Positions 1 through 8,373 of a stretch of 64,000 bases of DNA are shown here, piece after piece (positions within the stretch are counted from its first letter, which is position 1; every line of letters begins with the position of its first letter). This stretch comes from Halalkalicoccus subterraneus (GTDB taxonomy: Archaea > Halobacteriota > Halobacteria > Halobacteriales > Halalkalicoccaceae). The notes under the pieces are model-generated. The model did no database searches. It saw only the letters and a program-made list of their open reading frames with translations, and was not told where the DNA came from. The position numbers and the translations under genes were made by a program. Location of the stretch: NCBI RefSeq assembly GCF_003697815.1, contig NZ_RDQG01000005.1, positions 1 to 64,000 on the forward strand. The letters are read 5' to 3'.

Positions 1-170
1 ACACGGTCGTGATCGTTACCCACAACATGCAACAGGCCGCCCGCATCAGCGACAAGACGGCCGTCTTCCTGACCGGCGGCGAGCTCGTCGAGTTCGGGAA
101 CACCAATCGAATCTTCGAGAACCCCGAGAACCAACGGGTTGAAGACTACATCACGGGTAAGTTCGGATAA
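1..170 (+). CDS. pstB: phosphate ABC transporter ATP-binding protein, C-terminal end (partial)
   Basis: Only the last 55 codons are present; the reading frame enters at base 3 and stops with TAA at 168-170. The fragment begins [17 protein letters not shown], the H-loop (switch) region of an ABC ATPase with the Gln-Gln-Ala-Ala-Arg run typical of PstB, and ends with [18 protein letters not shown], the usual PstB tail. PstB hydrolyses ATP on the cytoplasmic side to drive phosphate import through PstAC. The phoU start codon lies 2 nt after the stop, which is the normal pst-phoU operon order. The Walker motifs lie outside the window. Confidence 0.93.
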   Translation, partial: TVVIVTHNMQQAARISDKTAVFLTGGELVEFGNTNRIFENPENQRVEDYITGKFG

Positions 171-172
171 GA

Positions 173-853
173 ATGGCTCGAAAGGAATACCAGCAGAAGC
201 TCGACGAGTTGCGCGAGGACGTCCTCTACATGGGCGAAGTCGTCCAGGAACGCCTCCGCATGGGGCTTGCGGCCCTGGAGGACAAGGACGAGGAGCTCGC
301 CGAGGAGGTGATCGGGCGCGACGCCGAGGTCAACGAGATGTACCTCGAACTCGAGCGCCAGTGTACGGACCTGATCGCGCTCCAACAGCCCGTCGCCGGT
401 GACCTGCGCTTTATCGCCGCCTCCTTCAAGATCATCACCGATCTCGAACGGATCGCCGACCTCGCGACCAACCTCGGCAACTACACCAAACAGGCGACCC
501 GAAACCTCTACCCCGACGTCGACGTCCAGGGGATCGGCAGCGTCACGTTGGAGATGATCGAGGACGCAATGGCGGCCTACGCCGCTGAGGACATCGAGTC
601 GTGTTACGGGATCAACGACCGCGACGACGACGTCGACGAGCGCTGCGAACGCGCGAGCGAGATCGTCGTCCGGGACCTGATCGAGACCGAGCTCGGCGAC
701 GGCACCGACGAGAGCGAGATCGAGGACATGCTCCAGGACGTCTCGCGACTGCTGTTGACGATCCGGGACCTCGAACGCGTCGGCGATCACGCGGTCAACA
801 TCGCCGCGCGAACCCTCTACATGGTCGAGAACGACGACGAACTGCTGTTCTGA
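173..853 (+). CDS. phoU: phosphate signalling regulator PhoU
   Basis: This is a 226-residue protein, the usual PhoU length, built of two repeated three-helix halves. Each half carries the metal-binding helix signature: DLERIADLATNLG near residues 90-103 and DLERVGDHAVNIA near 199-212. PhoU links the state of the Pst phosphate transporter to phosphate-dependent gene control and limits excess phosphate uptake. The ATG is 2 nt after the pstB stop, so the two genes are almost certainly cotranscribed. A long open frame on the opposite strand (146-790) is a shadow. Confidence 0.95.
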   Translation: MARKEYQQKLDELREDVLYMGEVVQERLRMGLAALEDKDEELAEEVIGRDAEVNEMYLELERQCTDLIALQQPVAGDLRFIAASFKIITDLERIADLATNLGNYTKQATRNLYPDVDVQGIGSVTLEMIEDAMAAYAAEDIESCYGINDRDDDVDERCERASEIVVRDLIETELGDGTDESEIEDMLQDVSRLLLTIRDLERVGDHAVNIAARTLYMVENDDELLF

Positions 854-875
854 TCGGGGGCCGCTCGGGCTCGAT

Positions 876-1913
876 TCATCCCGAGAGCAACTCCTCGTAG
901 CGTGCGCCCGTCTGTTTCAACGTTTCCGTCGAGTAGAGACGCTCGTGGTCGTAGGGCAGATACTCCGCGGCGAGTTCGTCGATCTGAGCGTCGACCGCCG
1001 CCGGCTCCCGGCCGTGGATCATCGTGAAGAGGTCGTACTCCCAACCCAGTTCGCTCCGGCGTGGGCGGTGATAACACAGCGTGACGTACGGTAGCGCCCC
1101 GACGGCCCGGCCGCGCGCGTCCAATTCGTCGTCGGGGACGTCCCAGACGACCATGCAGTTCGCGTCGAAGCCCGTCACGAGGTGGTTGATCACGCAGCCG
1201 ATCCGTTTGATACAGCCCGTATCGAGCAGTCCGCGGATCGAATCGAGAACCGCACGCTCCTCGGCACCCACCGTCCGGGCCACGTCGGCGTACGGGGTGT
1301 ACGAGAGGGGCAGGCCGCCCTGGATCTCGAGGAGGACGCGCGTATCGAGGGTCGAGAGCCCGCCCGTCGCCTCCTCGCTGATCACCGTCGCCTCGATCTC
1401 CCCCGTCCCCGAGGCCGATTCGCGGGCGAAGCGGTCCGCGTTGACCACGGGGAACTCGAGGTTGATGTAGAAATCCGTCAGCATCGGGAGGTTCAACACC
1501 GTACAGCCGGTTCGTTCCTCGATCTCCGCGAGGATCGCGTCGCGCGTCTCCCGCGAGCCGGCAGTGACGACGAACCACATGTTCCACTCGTGGTCCCGAC
1601 GGTAGTTGTGGTTGACCTGTCGGTAGGCGTTGATCACGTCCGCGATCTCCTCGAATCGGCCCTCGGGGGCACGAACCGCCGCGAGCGTCGAGGAGCCGAT
1701 CACCGGCGGGTTGAGCACCGCGCCGAACCGGCGGACGAGGCCCCGTTCGACGAGCGCCTCGACGCGCGCGAGCGCCTCGTCCTCGCCGACCCCGATAGCC
1801 TCCCCGACCCGACGGAAGGGCCGAGACTCGACCGGAAAGCCGCTCTGAAAGCCGTCGATGAGGGCGGCGTCGACCCCGTCGAGGTCGGCTCGCCAGTCCG
1901 CCGTGAGTGTCAT
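876..1913 (-). CDS. ahbAB: fused siroheme decarboxylase (AhbA-AhbB type)
   Basis: The 345-residue protein contains two Lrp/AsnC-like modules in tandem, each with a winged helix and an effector-like fold. The first has NHNYRRDHEWNMWFVV, close to the His-x-Tyr-x-Arg...Asn-x-Trp-Phe signature of AhbA/NirD-type siroheme decarboxylases. The second half has TLCYHRPRRSELGWEYDLFTMIHG, the AhbB/NirL equivalent. The enzyme converts siroheme to 12,18-didecarboxysiroheme in the alternative heme (or heme d1) route used by archaea. Automated annotation often calls this family Lrp/AsnC regulators, but the paired signatures argue for the enzyme. It converges with phoU across a 22-bp gap. Confidence 0.82.
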   Translation of the reverse strand: MTLTADWRADLDGVDAALIDGFQSGFPVESRPFRRVGEAIGVGEDEALARVEALVERGLVRRFGAVLNPPVIGSSTLAAVRAPEGRFEEIADVINAYRQVNHNYRRDHEWNMWFVVTAGSRETRDAILAEIEERTGCTVLNLPMLTDFYINLEFPVVNADRFARESASGTGEIEATVISEEATGGLSTLDTRVLLEIQGGLPLSYTPYADVARTVGAEERAVLDSIRGLLDTGCIKRIGCVINHLVTGFDANCMVVWDVPDDELDARGRAVGALPYVTLCYHRPRRSELGWEYDLFTMIHGREPAAVDAQIDELAAEYLPYDHERLYSTETLKQTGARYEELLSG

Positions 1914-1982
1914 TAGACCCGCTAGGGACCGATCCCGAGTATCAGTTTCGCTCTCGAACGGTCGTCGGCCGGTCGCCCCGTC

Positions 1983-2456
1983 TCAGATCGAGCCGACCGC
2001 GTCGAGCAGTTCCTCGTAGTCGGGCTCGTTTTCGGGGGAGTCGGCGACCCACTCGTAGACGATCTCGCCGGCGGCGTCGAGCACGTAGACCGCACGGTTG
2101 GCGACGCCGTACAGGCCGAGGTCCTCGATGTCGGTCTTCAGCCCGTAGGCGTCGATCGCCTCGCGGCTCATGTCGCTCACGAGATCGAACTCGATGCCGT
2201 ACTCCTCACGGAAGGCGTTCAGCGAGAACGCCGAGTCGGCGCTGGCGCCGAGCAGGGTCGCCCCGTGCTCCTCGAAGCCGTCGAGATCGTCCTGTAGGGC
2301 GACCATCTCGTTCGAACATGGCGGCGTGAACGCTCCCGGGAAAAACGCCAGCACGACCGGTCCGTCGCCGAGGTGATCGTCGAGCTCGAAGGACTCTTCC
2401 TCGCCGTTTGCGACCGTCGCGGCGATCGACGGCGCCGTCTCGCCGGTAGTTACCAT
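1983..2456 (-). CDS. peroxiredoxin (AhpC/TSA family, BCP-like)
   Basis: This 157-residue thioredoxin-fold protein carries the peroxiredoxin active site PGAFTPPCSNEM (Pro-x3-Thr-x2-Cys), with the peroxidatic Cys near residue 51. No second conserved Cys is visible in the place of a resolving Cys, so a 1-Cys mechanism or an external thiol partner is likely. It would reduce peroxides in the cytoplasm. The start MVTTGETAPSIAATV was chosen because the upstream in-frame extension to 2609 looks like non-coding basic sequence and overlaps the divergent promoter region. The next gene is divergent, with its start at 2603. Confidence 0.88.
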   Translation of the reverse strand: MVTTGETAPSIAATVANGEEESFELDDHLGDGPVVLAFFPGAFTPPCSNEMVALQDDLDGFEEHGATLLGASADSAFSLNAFREEYGIEFDLVSDMSREAIDAYGLKTDIEDLGLYGVANRAVYVLDAAGEIVYEWVADSPENEPDYEELLDAVGSI

Positions 2457-2602
2457 TGCGCCCGTGGATACGGGCCCCGCTCGAATAAGCGACCAGCAAC
2501 CGGGGAAACGTTCCGTTATAGACGGATGATATCGTGACCCACGGTACGGCGTTCGGGGAGCGAAGGCGAGCGTTTTTGCGCCCGCCGCTCCAAGACGCTC
2601 CC

Positions 2603-3661
2603 ATGGCACAAGCGACCCAGGAATACGGCGAGTGGCCGCTCAAGCGGCTGATGAGCGAGGTCGTCGGTTCGGGACACAAGTCCGCCGACGACATGGATTA
2701 CGAGCAGGCCGCAGAAGCCTTCCGGCGCATTCTCGACGGCGAGCCCGACCACACTACCCTCGGAGCGTTCTGGCTCGCGAACCGTTGGAAGCGAAACACC
2801 GCCGAGGAACTGGCGGCCTTCACCGACGTGATGCGCGAGTCGGTTCGCACTGGCGAACCCGACTGCGACCCCGTCGACTGCGGGGCGAACTACGACGGCA
2901 AGCACAGCTCCGCGCTGTTGGGCGTCGCCGCGGGGTGTGTCGCCGCCGGTGCGGGCACGCCCGTCGTGACCCATTCGGGCGATCGAGTTCCCACGCAGAA
3001 GGCGACCGCCTACAAGCACGTGCTCGACGAACTCGGGGTTCGGACGGAGATCAGTCCTGAAGAAAGCGCCGAGATGGTCGACGGGACGGGCTTCGGCTTC
3101 TACTACCAGCCCGAGTTCAACCCCGGGATCGGGACCCTCTTCGAGCGACGGGACGAGATGGGCGTGCGAACCTTCGTCAACACGATCGAGACGCTCGCGA
3201 ACCCCGCGAACGCCGACGTCCACCTGGGTAGTTTCTATCACCTGCCCTTTGCAAAGCGGATCGTTGAGACCTTCGAGCGAAGCGACCAGTCACTCTCGAG
3301 CGTGCTCATGTTCCAGGGGATGGAGGGCTACGACGACGTCCGGCCGGGACTGACGAAGGTCGCAGAATGGCGCGACGGCGACTTCTCGGATTTCGAGATC
3401 GAAACCGAGGAGTACGGCATGGACTTCGAGAGCGAGGACCTCGAGGTCGCAGACGTCGGTGACGATTCGGCGGCCATCACGCGCGAGGTCCTCTCGGGCG
3501 ATCGAACCGACGGTTTCGCCGACGCGGTCGCGCTCAACGCCGCCCTGCGGATCTACGCCCGCGGGGACGTAGAATCGATCGACGCGGGACTCGAGACGGC
3601 CCGCGAGGCGATCGACGACGGGAATGCAGAAGCCGTCCTCGACGACCTGCGGGCGTTCTGA
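2603..3661 (+). CDS. anthranilate phosphoribosyltransferase-like protein (TrpD paralog)
   Basis: The 352-residue protein has the overall TrpD/nucleoside phosphorylase family III fold: an N-terminal helical domain (EYGEWPLKRLMSEV, DYEQAAEAFRRIL) and then an alpha/beta domain. The genuine trpD of this genome is at 60142-61146. Here the phosphoribosyl-pyrophosphate loop, normally GTGGD, reads CGANYDGKHSS, and the KHGN motif reads THSGD. Classical anthranilate transfer is therefore doubtful. The protein may bind another substrate or nucleic acid, as the TrpD2/YbiB branch does. The ATG at 2603 is preferred over an upstream frame extension that overlaps the promoter. Confidence 0.75.
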   Translation: MAQATQEYGEWPLKRLMSEVVGSGHKSADDMDYEQAAEAFRRILDGEPDHTTLGAFWLANRWKRNTAEELAAFTDVMRESVRTGEPDCDPVDCGANYDGKHSSALLGVAAGCVAAGAGTPVVTHSGDRVPTQKATAYKHVLDELGVRTEISPEESAEMVDGTGFGFYYQPEFNPGIGTLFERRDEMGVRTFVNTIETLANPANADVHLGSFYHLPFAKRIVETFERSDQSLSSVLMFQGMEGYDDVRPGLTKVAEWRDGDFSDFEIETEEYGMDFESEDLEVADVGDDSAAITREVLSGDRTDGFADAVALNAALRIYARGDVESIDAGLETAREAIDDGNAEAVLDDLRAF

Positions 3662-3662
3662 T

Positions 3663-4697
3663 CTACGGCTCGATGACGGCCCGAAACCGGGCGTCGCTCG
3701 AGAGCATCGACTCGTAGGCCGCCTCGGCCTCGGTGAGGTCGTAGGTCTCGATCATCGCCTCGATGTCCTGCAGCGCGCTGAACTCGAGAGTGTCCTGGGA
3801 GTCCCGGGCGGTTCCCGAGGGCCAGCCTTGGACGCGCCGACGGCCCTGGACGAGCGGCTGAACCGACACTGGGACCTCCTCGCCTGGGACGGCTATCGCG
3901 AGCAGTTCGCCCTCGACGTCCAGTCCGCCGACGACCGACGAGATGGCATCGGCACTCGGCGCCGTCGCCAGAACCACGCTCGCGCCACCGAGTTCCGAGA
4001 GCGCCTCGGCGGGGTCCTCATTCTCGCTATCGACGAAGTGGTCGGCACCGAGGTCGAGCGCCAGTTCGCGTTTCTCAGTGCCCCGCGAGAGGGCCGCGAC
4101 CTCGTAGCTCGCCGCGTCGGCGTACTGGATACCGAGATGTCCCAGACCGCCGACGCCTTGGACGGCGACGAGGTCGCCCGGTTCGGCGCTGCTGTTTCGC
4201 AGGGAGTTGAACGTCGTCACGCCGGCACACAGAAGCGGTGCGGCGCTCGCCGCCTCGAGGTCCTCGGGCATCGCCGCCAGTGCCTCGTGGGGTGCAACGA
4301 CGTACTCGGCGTACCCGCCATCGAAGTCGATGCCGGTGACGTCTGCGTTCTCGCAGGCGATGAAGTCGCCGCGGCGACATGGCTCACACGTAAAACAGTG
4401 CCCGCCGTGCCAGCCGACGCCGACGCGGTCGCCCGCCTCCCACTCCTCGATGTCCGCCCCGATCTCGTCGACGTATCCGGCGATCTCGTGGCCGGGGGTG
4501 CGAGGGTACTCGACGCCGGGCCACTGGCCCTCCTTGACGAAGACGTCGCTGTGACAGACGCCGCAGGCCTCGACCTCGATGCGGACCTCGTCGGCTGCCG
4601 GTTCGGGGATCTCGCGTTCGATCACCTCGAACTCCGCGCCGGGCTCCGGGACGCGGACGGCTCTCATCTCGGACATAGTGGGTTCACGGACAGACAT
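3663..4697 (-). CDS. zinc-dependent medium-chain alcohol dehydrogenase
   Basis: This is a medium-chain dehydrogenase of up to 344 residues. It has the catalytic zinc motif ACGVCHSDVF and PGHE, the four-Cys structural zinc cluster HCFTCEPCRRGDFIAC, and the nucleotide-binding GVGGLGHLGIQYA. It would oxidise alcohols or reduce aldehydes with NAD(P). SRGTEK after the Rossmann beta-2 strand fits an NADP-preferring subfamily, but this is a weak inference. Three Met codons (4697, 4676, 4667) could start it; the family usually begins at MRAVRV, so the true start may be 4676 or 4667. It converges with the TrpD-like gene with a 1-nt gap. Confidence 0.9.
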   Translation of the reverse strand: MSVREPTMSEMRAVRVPEPGAEFEVIEREIPEPAADEVRIEVEACGVCHSDVFVKEGQWPGVEYPRTPGHEIAGYVDEIGADIEEWEAGDRVGVGWHGGHCFTCEPCRRGDFIACENADVTGIDFDGGYAEYVVAPHEALAAMPEDLEAASAAPLLCAGVTTFNSLRNSSAEPGDLVAVQGVGGLGHLGIQYADAASYEVAALSRGTEKRELALDLGADHFVDSENEDPAEALSELGGASVVLATAPSADAISSVVGGLDVEGELLAIAVPGEEVPVSVQPLVQGRRRVQGWPSGTARDSQDTLEFSALQDIEAMIETYDLTEAEAAYESMLSSDARFRAVIEP

Positions 4698-4837
4698 GGT
4701 GGCGGGTCGAAATAGAGGTCCGCCAACCGGCGGGGTGTGGGGGGTAGCGAAGCGGTTAGGGCCCCGGGTGTTCGATGCCCCGTGATTCGGGCCGAGCCAC
4801 CGACAGTGTATTCGGCCCCGGATGAGTCCTCAACGGT

Positions 4838-5914
4838 ATGAACGAGCCGGGAACCGGGATGGCCGTGGGGATGGAGATCGAGTACTGGGTGGTCGATTCG
4901 GACGGGCGGCTCTGTGCCGGCGAGGAGGTCGTCGCCGCCCACGACCGGATCTGCCACGAGTTCGTCGCGCCGATGGTCGAGTTCGAGACGCCGCCCAGGG
5001 AGGACCTCGACGAGGTGCGTCGCGACCTGCGGGAGGTCCTCGAGGTGGGGCTTGCGGCCGCAGACGGGGCGGAGAAACACCTCGTTCCCCTCGGGACGCC
5101 GCTGGTCTCAGAGACGATGCCCGCGATCTCCGATCGGGGTCGGCTGCTCGAACGGCTCTACGGCGAGGGACTGGAGTACGCGAAACACTGTGCGGGCACG
5201 CACGTCCACTTCGATAAGCGCGCGGTGCCCGACCAGCTCAACCTGTTGACGGCGCTCGACCCCGTCCTCGCACTCGTGGCCTCCTCGCCGTACTACGACG
5301 GGCGGCGCCTCGCCCACTCATCGCGGGCGTACGTCTATCGCTACGAGACGGGACGGGAGTTCTCCCGGTATCGCGACCTCTGGGAGTACACCGAGTCGAT
5401 GAACCAGTGGAACGCCCGGCTCGCCGACGCCTACGACGAACTCCGCGCGCTCGCAGTCGATCGAGGGGTCGACACGGTGACCTTCGAGACGCATATCGAA
5501 CCCGAAAACAGCGTCCTCACCCCCGTGCGGTTGCGGCTCGGCTCGCCGACCGTCGAGTGGCGCGCACCCGACACCGCCCTCCCGAGCCAGCTACTTTCCC
5601 TGCTCGGCGACGTCACCGGGGCGATCTCCTCGCTCGAGGACCGCCCCCTCGAAATCGGCGGTGAACCGGGAATCGACGACGAACGGGTCACGATCCCCGC
5701 GTTCGAGGAGCTGCGCGATCTCACCCGCGAGGCGATCGTCGACGGCCGGACCCCCGCCGTCGAGCGCTACCTCGACGTGATGGGAATCGAGTCCGAACGC
5801 TACGCTCCCCTCTCCGAGGAGATCGCGAGCGAGGAACAGATCGACCGCAAGCGCGCCCGCGAAATCCGCTTGGAGTACGCGGAACGCCTGCGTGAGGACG
5901 TCGCCGCGCTCTAG
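4838..5914 (+). CDS. gshA: glutamate--cysteine ligase (haloarchaeal GshA)
   Basis: The 358-residue protein starts MNEPGTGMAVGMEIEYWVVD, with the Gly-x-Glu-x-Glu ATP-grasp-like motif of the glutamate-cysteine ligase 2 family. It also has CAGTHVHFD near residue 130 and ETHIEPENSV, the metal and substrate residues of this fold. It joins L-glutamate and L-cysteine to make gamma-glutamylcysteine, the main low-molecular-weight thiol of haloarchaea. Its end overlaps the convergent desuccinylase-like gene by 4 nt. The start fits the conserved GMEIEYW motif near the N-terminus. Confidence 0.88.
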   Translation: MNEPGTGMAVGMEIEYWVVDSDGRLCAGEEVVAAHDRICHEFVAPMVEFETPPREDLDEVRRDLREVLEVGLAAADGAEKHLVPLGTPLVSETMPAISDRGRLLERLYGEGLEYAKHCAGTHVHFDKRAVPDQLNLLTALDPVLALVASSPYYDGRRLAHSSRAYVYRYETGREFSRYRDLWEYTESMNQWNARLADAYDELRALAVDRGVDTVTFETHIEPENSVLTPVRLRLGSPTVEWRAPDTALPSQLLSLLGDVTGAISSLEDRPLEIGGEPGIDDERVTIPAFEELRDLTREAIVDGRTPAVERYLDVMGIESERYAPLSEEIASEEQIDRKRAREIRLEYAERLREDVAAL

Positions 5915-6879
5915 TCCTCCAAGGGAAGTGCCACGTTCGCGAGCTTCTCGCCGCCCGTGACGGTCGCCTCCTTGGTCAGCGCATAGAGGATTCCGTCGCG
6001 GTCGGCGACCGCCTCCTGGAGCACCTCGTAGCTCGTCGGATCGTAGACCGTTCCCATATGGGTTCCGGCCGTGATCTCGGCACCGAGTTCGAGATCGGGG
6101 TCGGCACGGAACAGCCCCGAATCGTCTGCGGTGACCCGCCCGAGGTGGTTTCGCGCGAGTCGGCGTTTGCCCGCGGGCTCGGGCTCGCCCGACAGGACGC
6201 CCCGATCGTGAAGCACGTTCAGCGTACCCTCGACGCCGGCCTCAACCGCGCTCTCGACGAGCTGTTTGTTATGGGCGAGTTCGGGCGTGATCGAGGGGAT
6301 TCCCGCTCGTGTGGCCGCGACCCGAAGCTTGCCGTCGAAGCCCCGCCGGTCCCACTCCTCGTTGGCCTCCTCGCCGGCGCGCTCGGCCAGTAGGAGGTCG
6401 GAGCCGAACGCCGCCGCGAGCGCGCGGGACTCCTCGTTGCCCTTCATGAAGACGACGTGGGTCAGCATATCGGGGCTTCCAGTGTGCAGGTCGACGATCG
6501 CGTCGGCCTCGCGGGCCTCGCTCCAGAGGGTCGCGGCCATGCGCTCGTGGAGGGTGCCGTCCGAATCGCCGGGCCACGACCGGTTCATGTTGGCGTTGAC
6601 GCTGTCGAGGACCTCTGGCGTGGTGTAGGAGACCCGGTCGAAGGTCAGCGGGTCGGCGACGGGGACGGCGATCACCTCGCCGGCCAGCCCCACGGTGGCG
6701 AGGCGGTCGTGGACTCGCCTGAGGACCTCGACACCGTTTACCTCCCGGCCGTGCTGGGCGGCCTGCATGTAGATCGTCGGCCCGCTTCGCTCGCCGCGGT
6801 AGCGGTGGATCGTCGTCTCGACCGCGATCCCGGAGGGAAGGCGGGCGAGCGTCGTCCGCTCGGCGCTGTGGGTTGCCAT
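5911..6879 (-). CDS. succinylglutamate desuccinylase/aspartoacylase family zinc deacylase
   Basis: This 322-residue M14-like protein has the zinc ligands His43-x-x-Glu46 (AAQHGREVNG) and His132 (DLHTG), and the substrate motif NANMNRSWPG near 95-104. Members remove acyl groups from N-acyl amino acids; the group includes AstE, aspartoacylase and the ectoine-pathway deacetylase DoeB. The C-terminal domain (LGAEITAGTHMGTVYDPTSYEV) is a beta domain typical of this family. The substrate cannot be read from sequence. It lies 36 kb from the ectoine-like cluster, so a link to that pathway is only a possibility. Confidence 0.85.
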   Translation of the reverse strand: MATHSAERTTLARLPSGIAVETTIHRYRGERSGPTIYMQAAQHGREVNGVEVLRRVHDRLATVGLAGEVIAVPVADPLTFDRVSYTTPEVLDSVNANMNRSWPGDSDGTLHERMAATLWSEAREADAIVDLHTGSPDMLTHVVFMKGNEESRALAAAFGSDLLLAERAGEEANEEWDRRGFDGKLRVAATRAGIPSITPELAHNKQLVESAVEAGVEGTLNVLHDRGVLSGEPEPAGKRRLARNHLGRVTADDSGLFRADPDLELGAEITAGTHMGTVYDPTSYEVLQEAVADRDGILYALTKEATVTGGEKLANVALPLED

Positions 6880-6970
6880 AGTGGCCCTGCGGGCGGCGGC
6901 TACATCAACCTCGGTACTCCGAGCAGGATTTTTGTAAATCCACCACGAATAATACGACGAGGTGAGACCG

Positions 6971-7216
6971 ATGACAGGACGGATGCGTCATCGAAACGGT
7001 GTCGCAGTACGGCCCGTCGAACGGTTCGACTCGGCGCTCGCGCCCGTCTCGCGATACGACCTCGTGCTGTGGCTCGTTCCGCTCGCGTTCCTCCTCGCGT
7101 TCGTCGCGAGCGCCACCCTCGCGATCAGCACCCACACGGCGCTCGTCGGGGCGTCCCTGATCAGCGCGTTGGCCATTGTGGACGCGGTCGCGCTGCACCC
7201 GCCGCGTGCGAGCTGA
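6971..7216 (+). CDS. small two-helix membrane protein
   Basis: This 81-residue hypothetical protein has a basic N-terminus and two hydrophobic segments (LVLWLVPLAFLLAFVASATLAIS and the ALVGASLISALAIVDAVAL stretch). The ATG at 6971 has a good Shine-Dalgarno sequence (GAGGTGAG) about 7 nt upstream, which favours it over the in-frame GTG at 6962. No catalytic residues are visible and I do not recognise the family. It is divergent from the deacylase gene and followed by the cyclophilin gene on the same strand. Confidence 0.7.
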   Translation: MTGRMRHRNGVAVRPVERFDSALAPVSRYDLVLWLVPLAFLLAFVASATLAISTHTALVGASLISALAIVDAVALHPPRAS

Positions 7217-7260
7217 CCACGATCATCAGCGTTTTACGCGGCCTCGACGACTGACCAGAC

Positions 7261-7800
7261 ATGACTACCGCGACGCTGCACACGACGAAGGGCGACATCG
7301 AGATCGAGCTCTACGACGAGCGCGCGCCCCGAACCGTCGAGAACTTCCTCAACCTCGCCGAGCACGACCCGGCCGCGAACGACGAACCGGCCCCCGACAC
7401 CCCGACGTGGGAGGACCCGGAAAGCGGTGAGGTCCGTGGCGACGGACTGTACAACGGCGTCGAGTTCCACCGCATCATCGACGAGTTCATGATCCAGACC
7501 GGCGACCCGACGGGCACCGGACGGGGTGGACCGGGCTACAGCTTCGACGACGAGTTTCACGACGAGCTGCGCCACGATTCGGCGGGCACCCTCTCGATGG
7601 CCAACAGCGGCCCCGACACCAACGGCTCGCAGTTCTTCATCACGCTCGCACCCACCCCCCACCTCGACGACCGCCACGCCGTCTTCGGCGAGGTAATCGA
7701 CGGGATGGACGTCGTCGAGGCGATCGGGAGCGCCGAAACCGACGCCCAGGACAAGCCGACGACGACCATCGAGATCGAATCGGTTACGATCGACGAATAA
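7261..7800 (+). CDS. cyclophilin-type peptidyl-prolyl cis-trans isomerase
   Basis: The 179-residue protein has the cyclophilin core: [19 protein letters not shown] contains the catalytic Arg and the FMxQ motif, and [17 protein letters not shown] contains the substrate-binding Asn/Gln residues. It catalyses proline isomerisation during protein folding in the cytoplasm. An insert of about 25 acidic residues ([24 protein letters not shown]) between the first strands is common in haloarchaeal homologues. It follows the small membrane protein by 44 nt. Confidence 0.95.
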   Translation: MTTATLHTTKGDIEIELYDERAPRTVENFLNLAEHDPAANDEPAPDTPTWEDPESGEVRGDGLYNGVEFHRIIDEFMIQTGDPTGTGRGGPGYSFDDEFHDELRHDSAGTLSMANSGPDTNGSQFFITLAPTPHLDDRHAVFGEVIDGMDVVEAIGSAETDAQDKPTTTIEIESVTIDE

Positions 7801-7802
7801 CC

Positions 7803-7973
7803 CTACGCGTACCGGCGCGCGCCGACGAGCATCCACAGCGAAACCGCAATCGTCAGCCCGACGAACACGGGCGCGAACGCCCCGTTCCAGTACGCCTCGG
7901 GGACGAACCCGCTGATCCAGAGGACGACCGCGAGTACGAGCGACAGATCCGAACGTCTCCACGAACCGCCCTC
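7803..7973 (-). pseudogene. small two-helix membrane protein frame with no start codon (decayed or frameshifted)
   Basis: On the minus strand there is a frame of 56 sense codons ending in TAG (7803-7805). It reads EGGSWRRSDLSLVLAVVLW, then SGFVPEAYWNGAFAPVFV, then GLTIAVSLWMLVGARRYA: two hydrophobic helices in a typical small membrane-protein arrangement. The frame stays open upstream into the ferredoxin gene but contains no ATG, GTG or TTG before the hydrophobic part. The only nearby ATG (7973-7975) is in another frame. A single-base indel near the start, a sequencing error, or a relic gene would explain this. It otherwise fills the 228-bp gap between the cyclophilin and ferredoxin genes. 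Confidence 0.5.
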
Positions 7974-8028
7974 ATACTGTCGGTCCCGGAACCGTAACCG
8001 GAAAGCCCATCCGGCGCTTTCTACGCAT

Positions 8029-8370
8029 ATGAGCGACTCAGACGGCGTCGTCCGCGCGAGCGAGATCGGCGAGACGGACGCCCCGCCGGTAGAGGAGAAA
8101 CCCTACAAGATCGTCTTCGAGGCCAACAAGTGCTTCGGCGCGGGGAAATGCGCGGAGGCCTCCCGGAACTGGGAACTCGACTTCGAGACGGGGATCGCAA
8201 AGCCCCGGTCGTACTTCATCACCGAGGAGGAACTCGATGAAAACGTGCGGGCGGCCGAACTCTGTCCGGCGAAGAAGGACCGCGGCGTGATACACGTCGT
8301 CGACCGCCGTACCGACGAGGAGATCGCCCCCGATCCCCACGGCGACGGGACGCTGAGCGTCGACTGGTAG
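8029..8370 (+). CDS. ferredoxin-like iron-sulfur protein
   Basis: This 113-residue acidic protein contains KIVFEANKCFGAGKCAEASRN followed by AAELCPAKKDRGV. Three Cys in a Cys-x5-Cys...Cys-Pro pattern resemble the single-cluster ferredoxins (3Fe-4S or modified 4Fe-4S) used as electron donors. It lacks the full CxxCxxC spacing of a standard 4Fe-4S ferredoxin, so the cluster type is uncertain. The C-terminal tail VIHVVDRRTDEEIAPDP is also seen in haloarchaeal members. It converges with the HTH gene with a 3-nt gap. Confidence 0.8.
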   Translation: MSDSDGVVRASEIGETDAPPVEEKPYKIVFEANKCFGAGKCAEASRNWELDFETGIAKPRSYFITEEELDENVRAAELCPAKKDRGVIHVVDRRTDEEIAPDPHGDGTLSVDW

Positions 8371-8373
8371 GCG

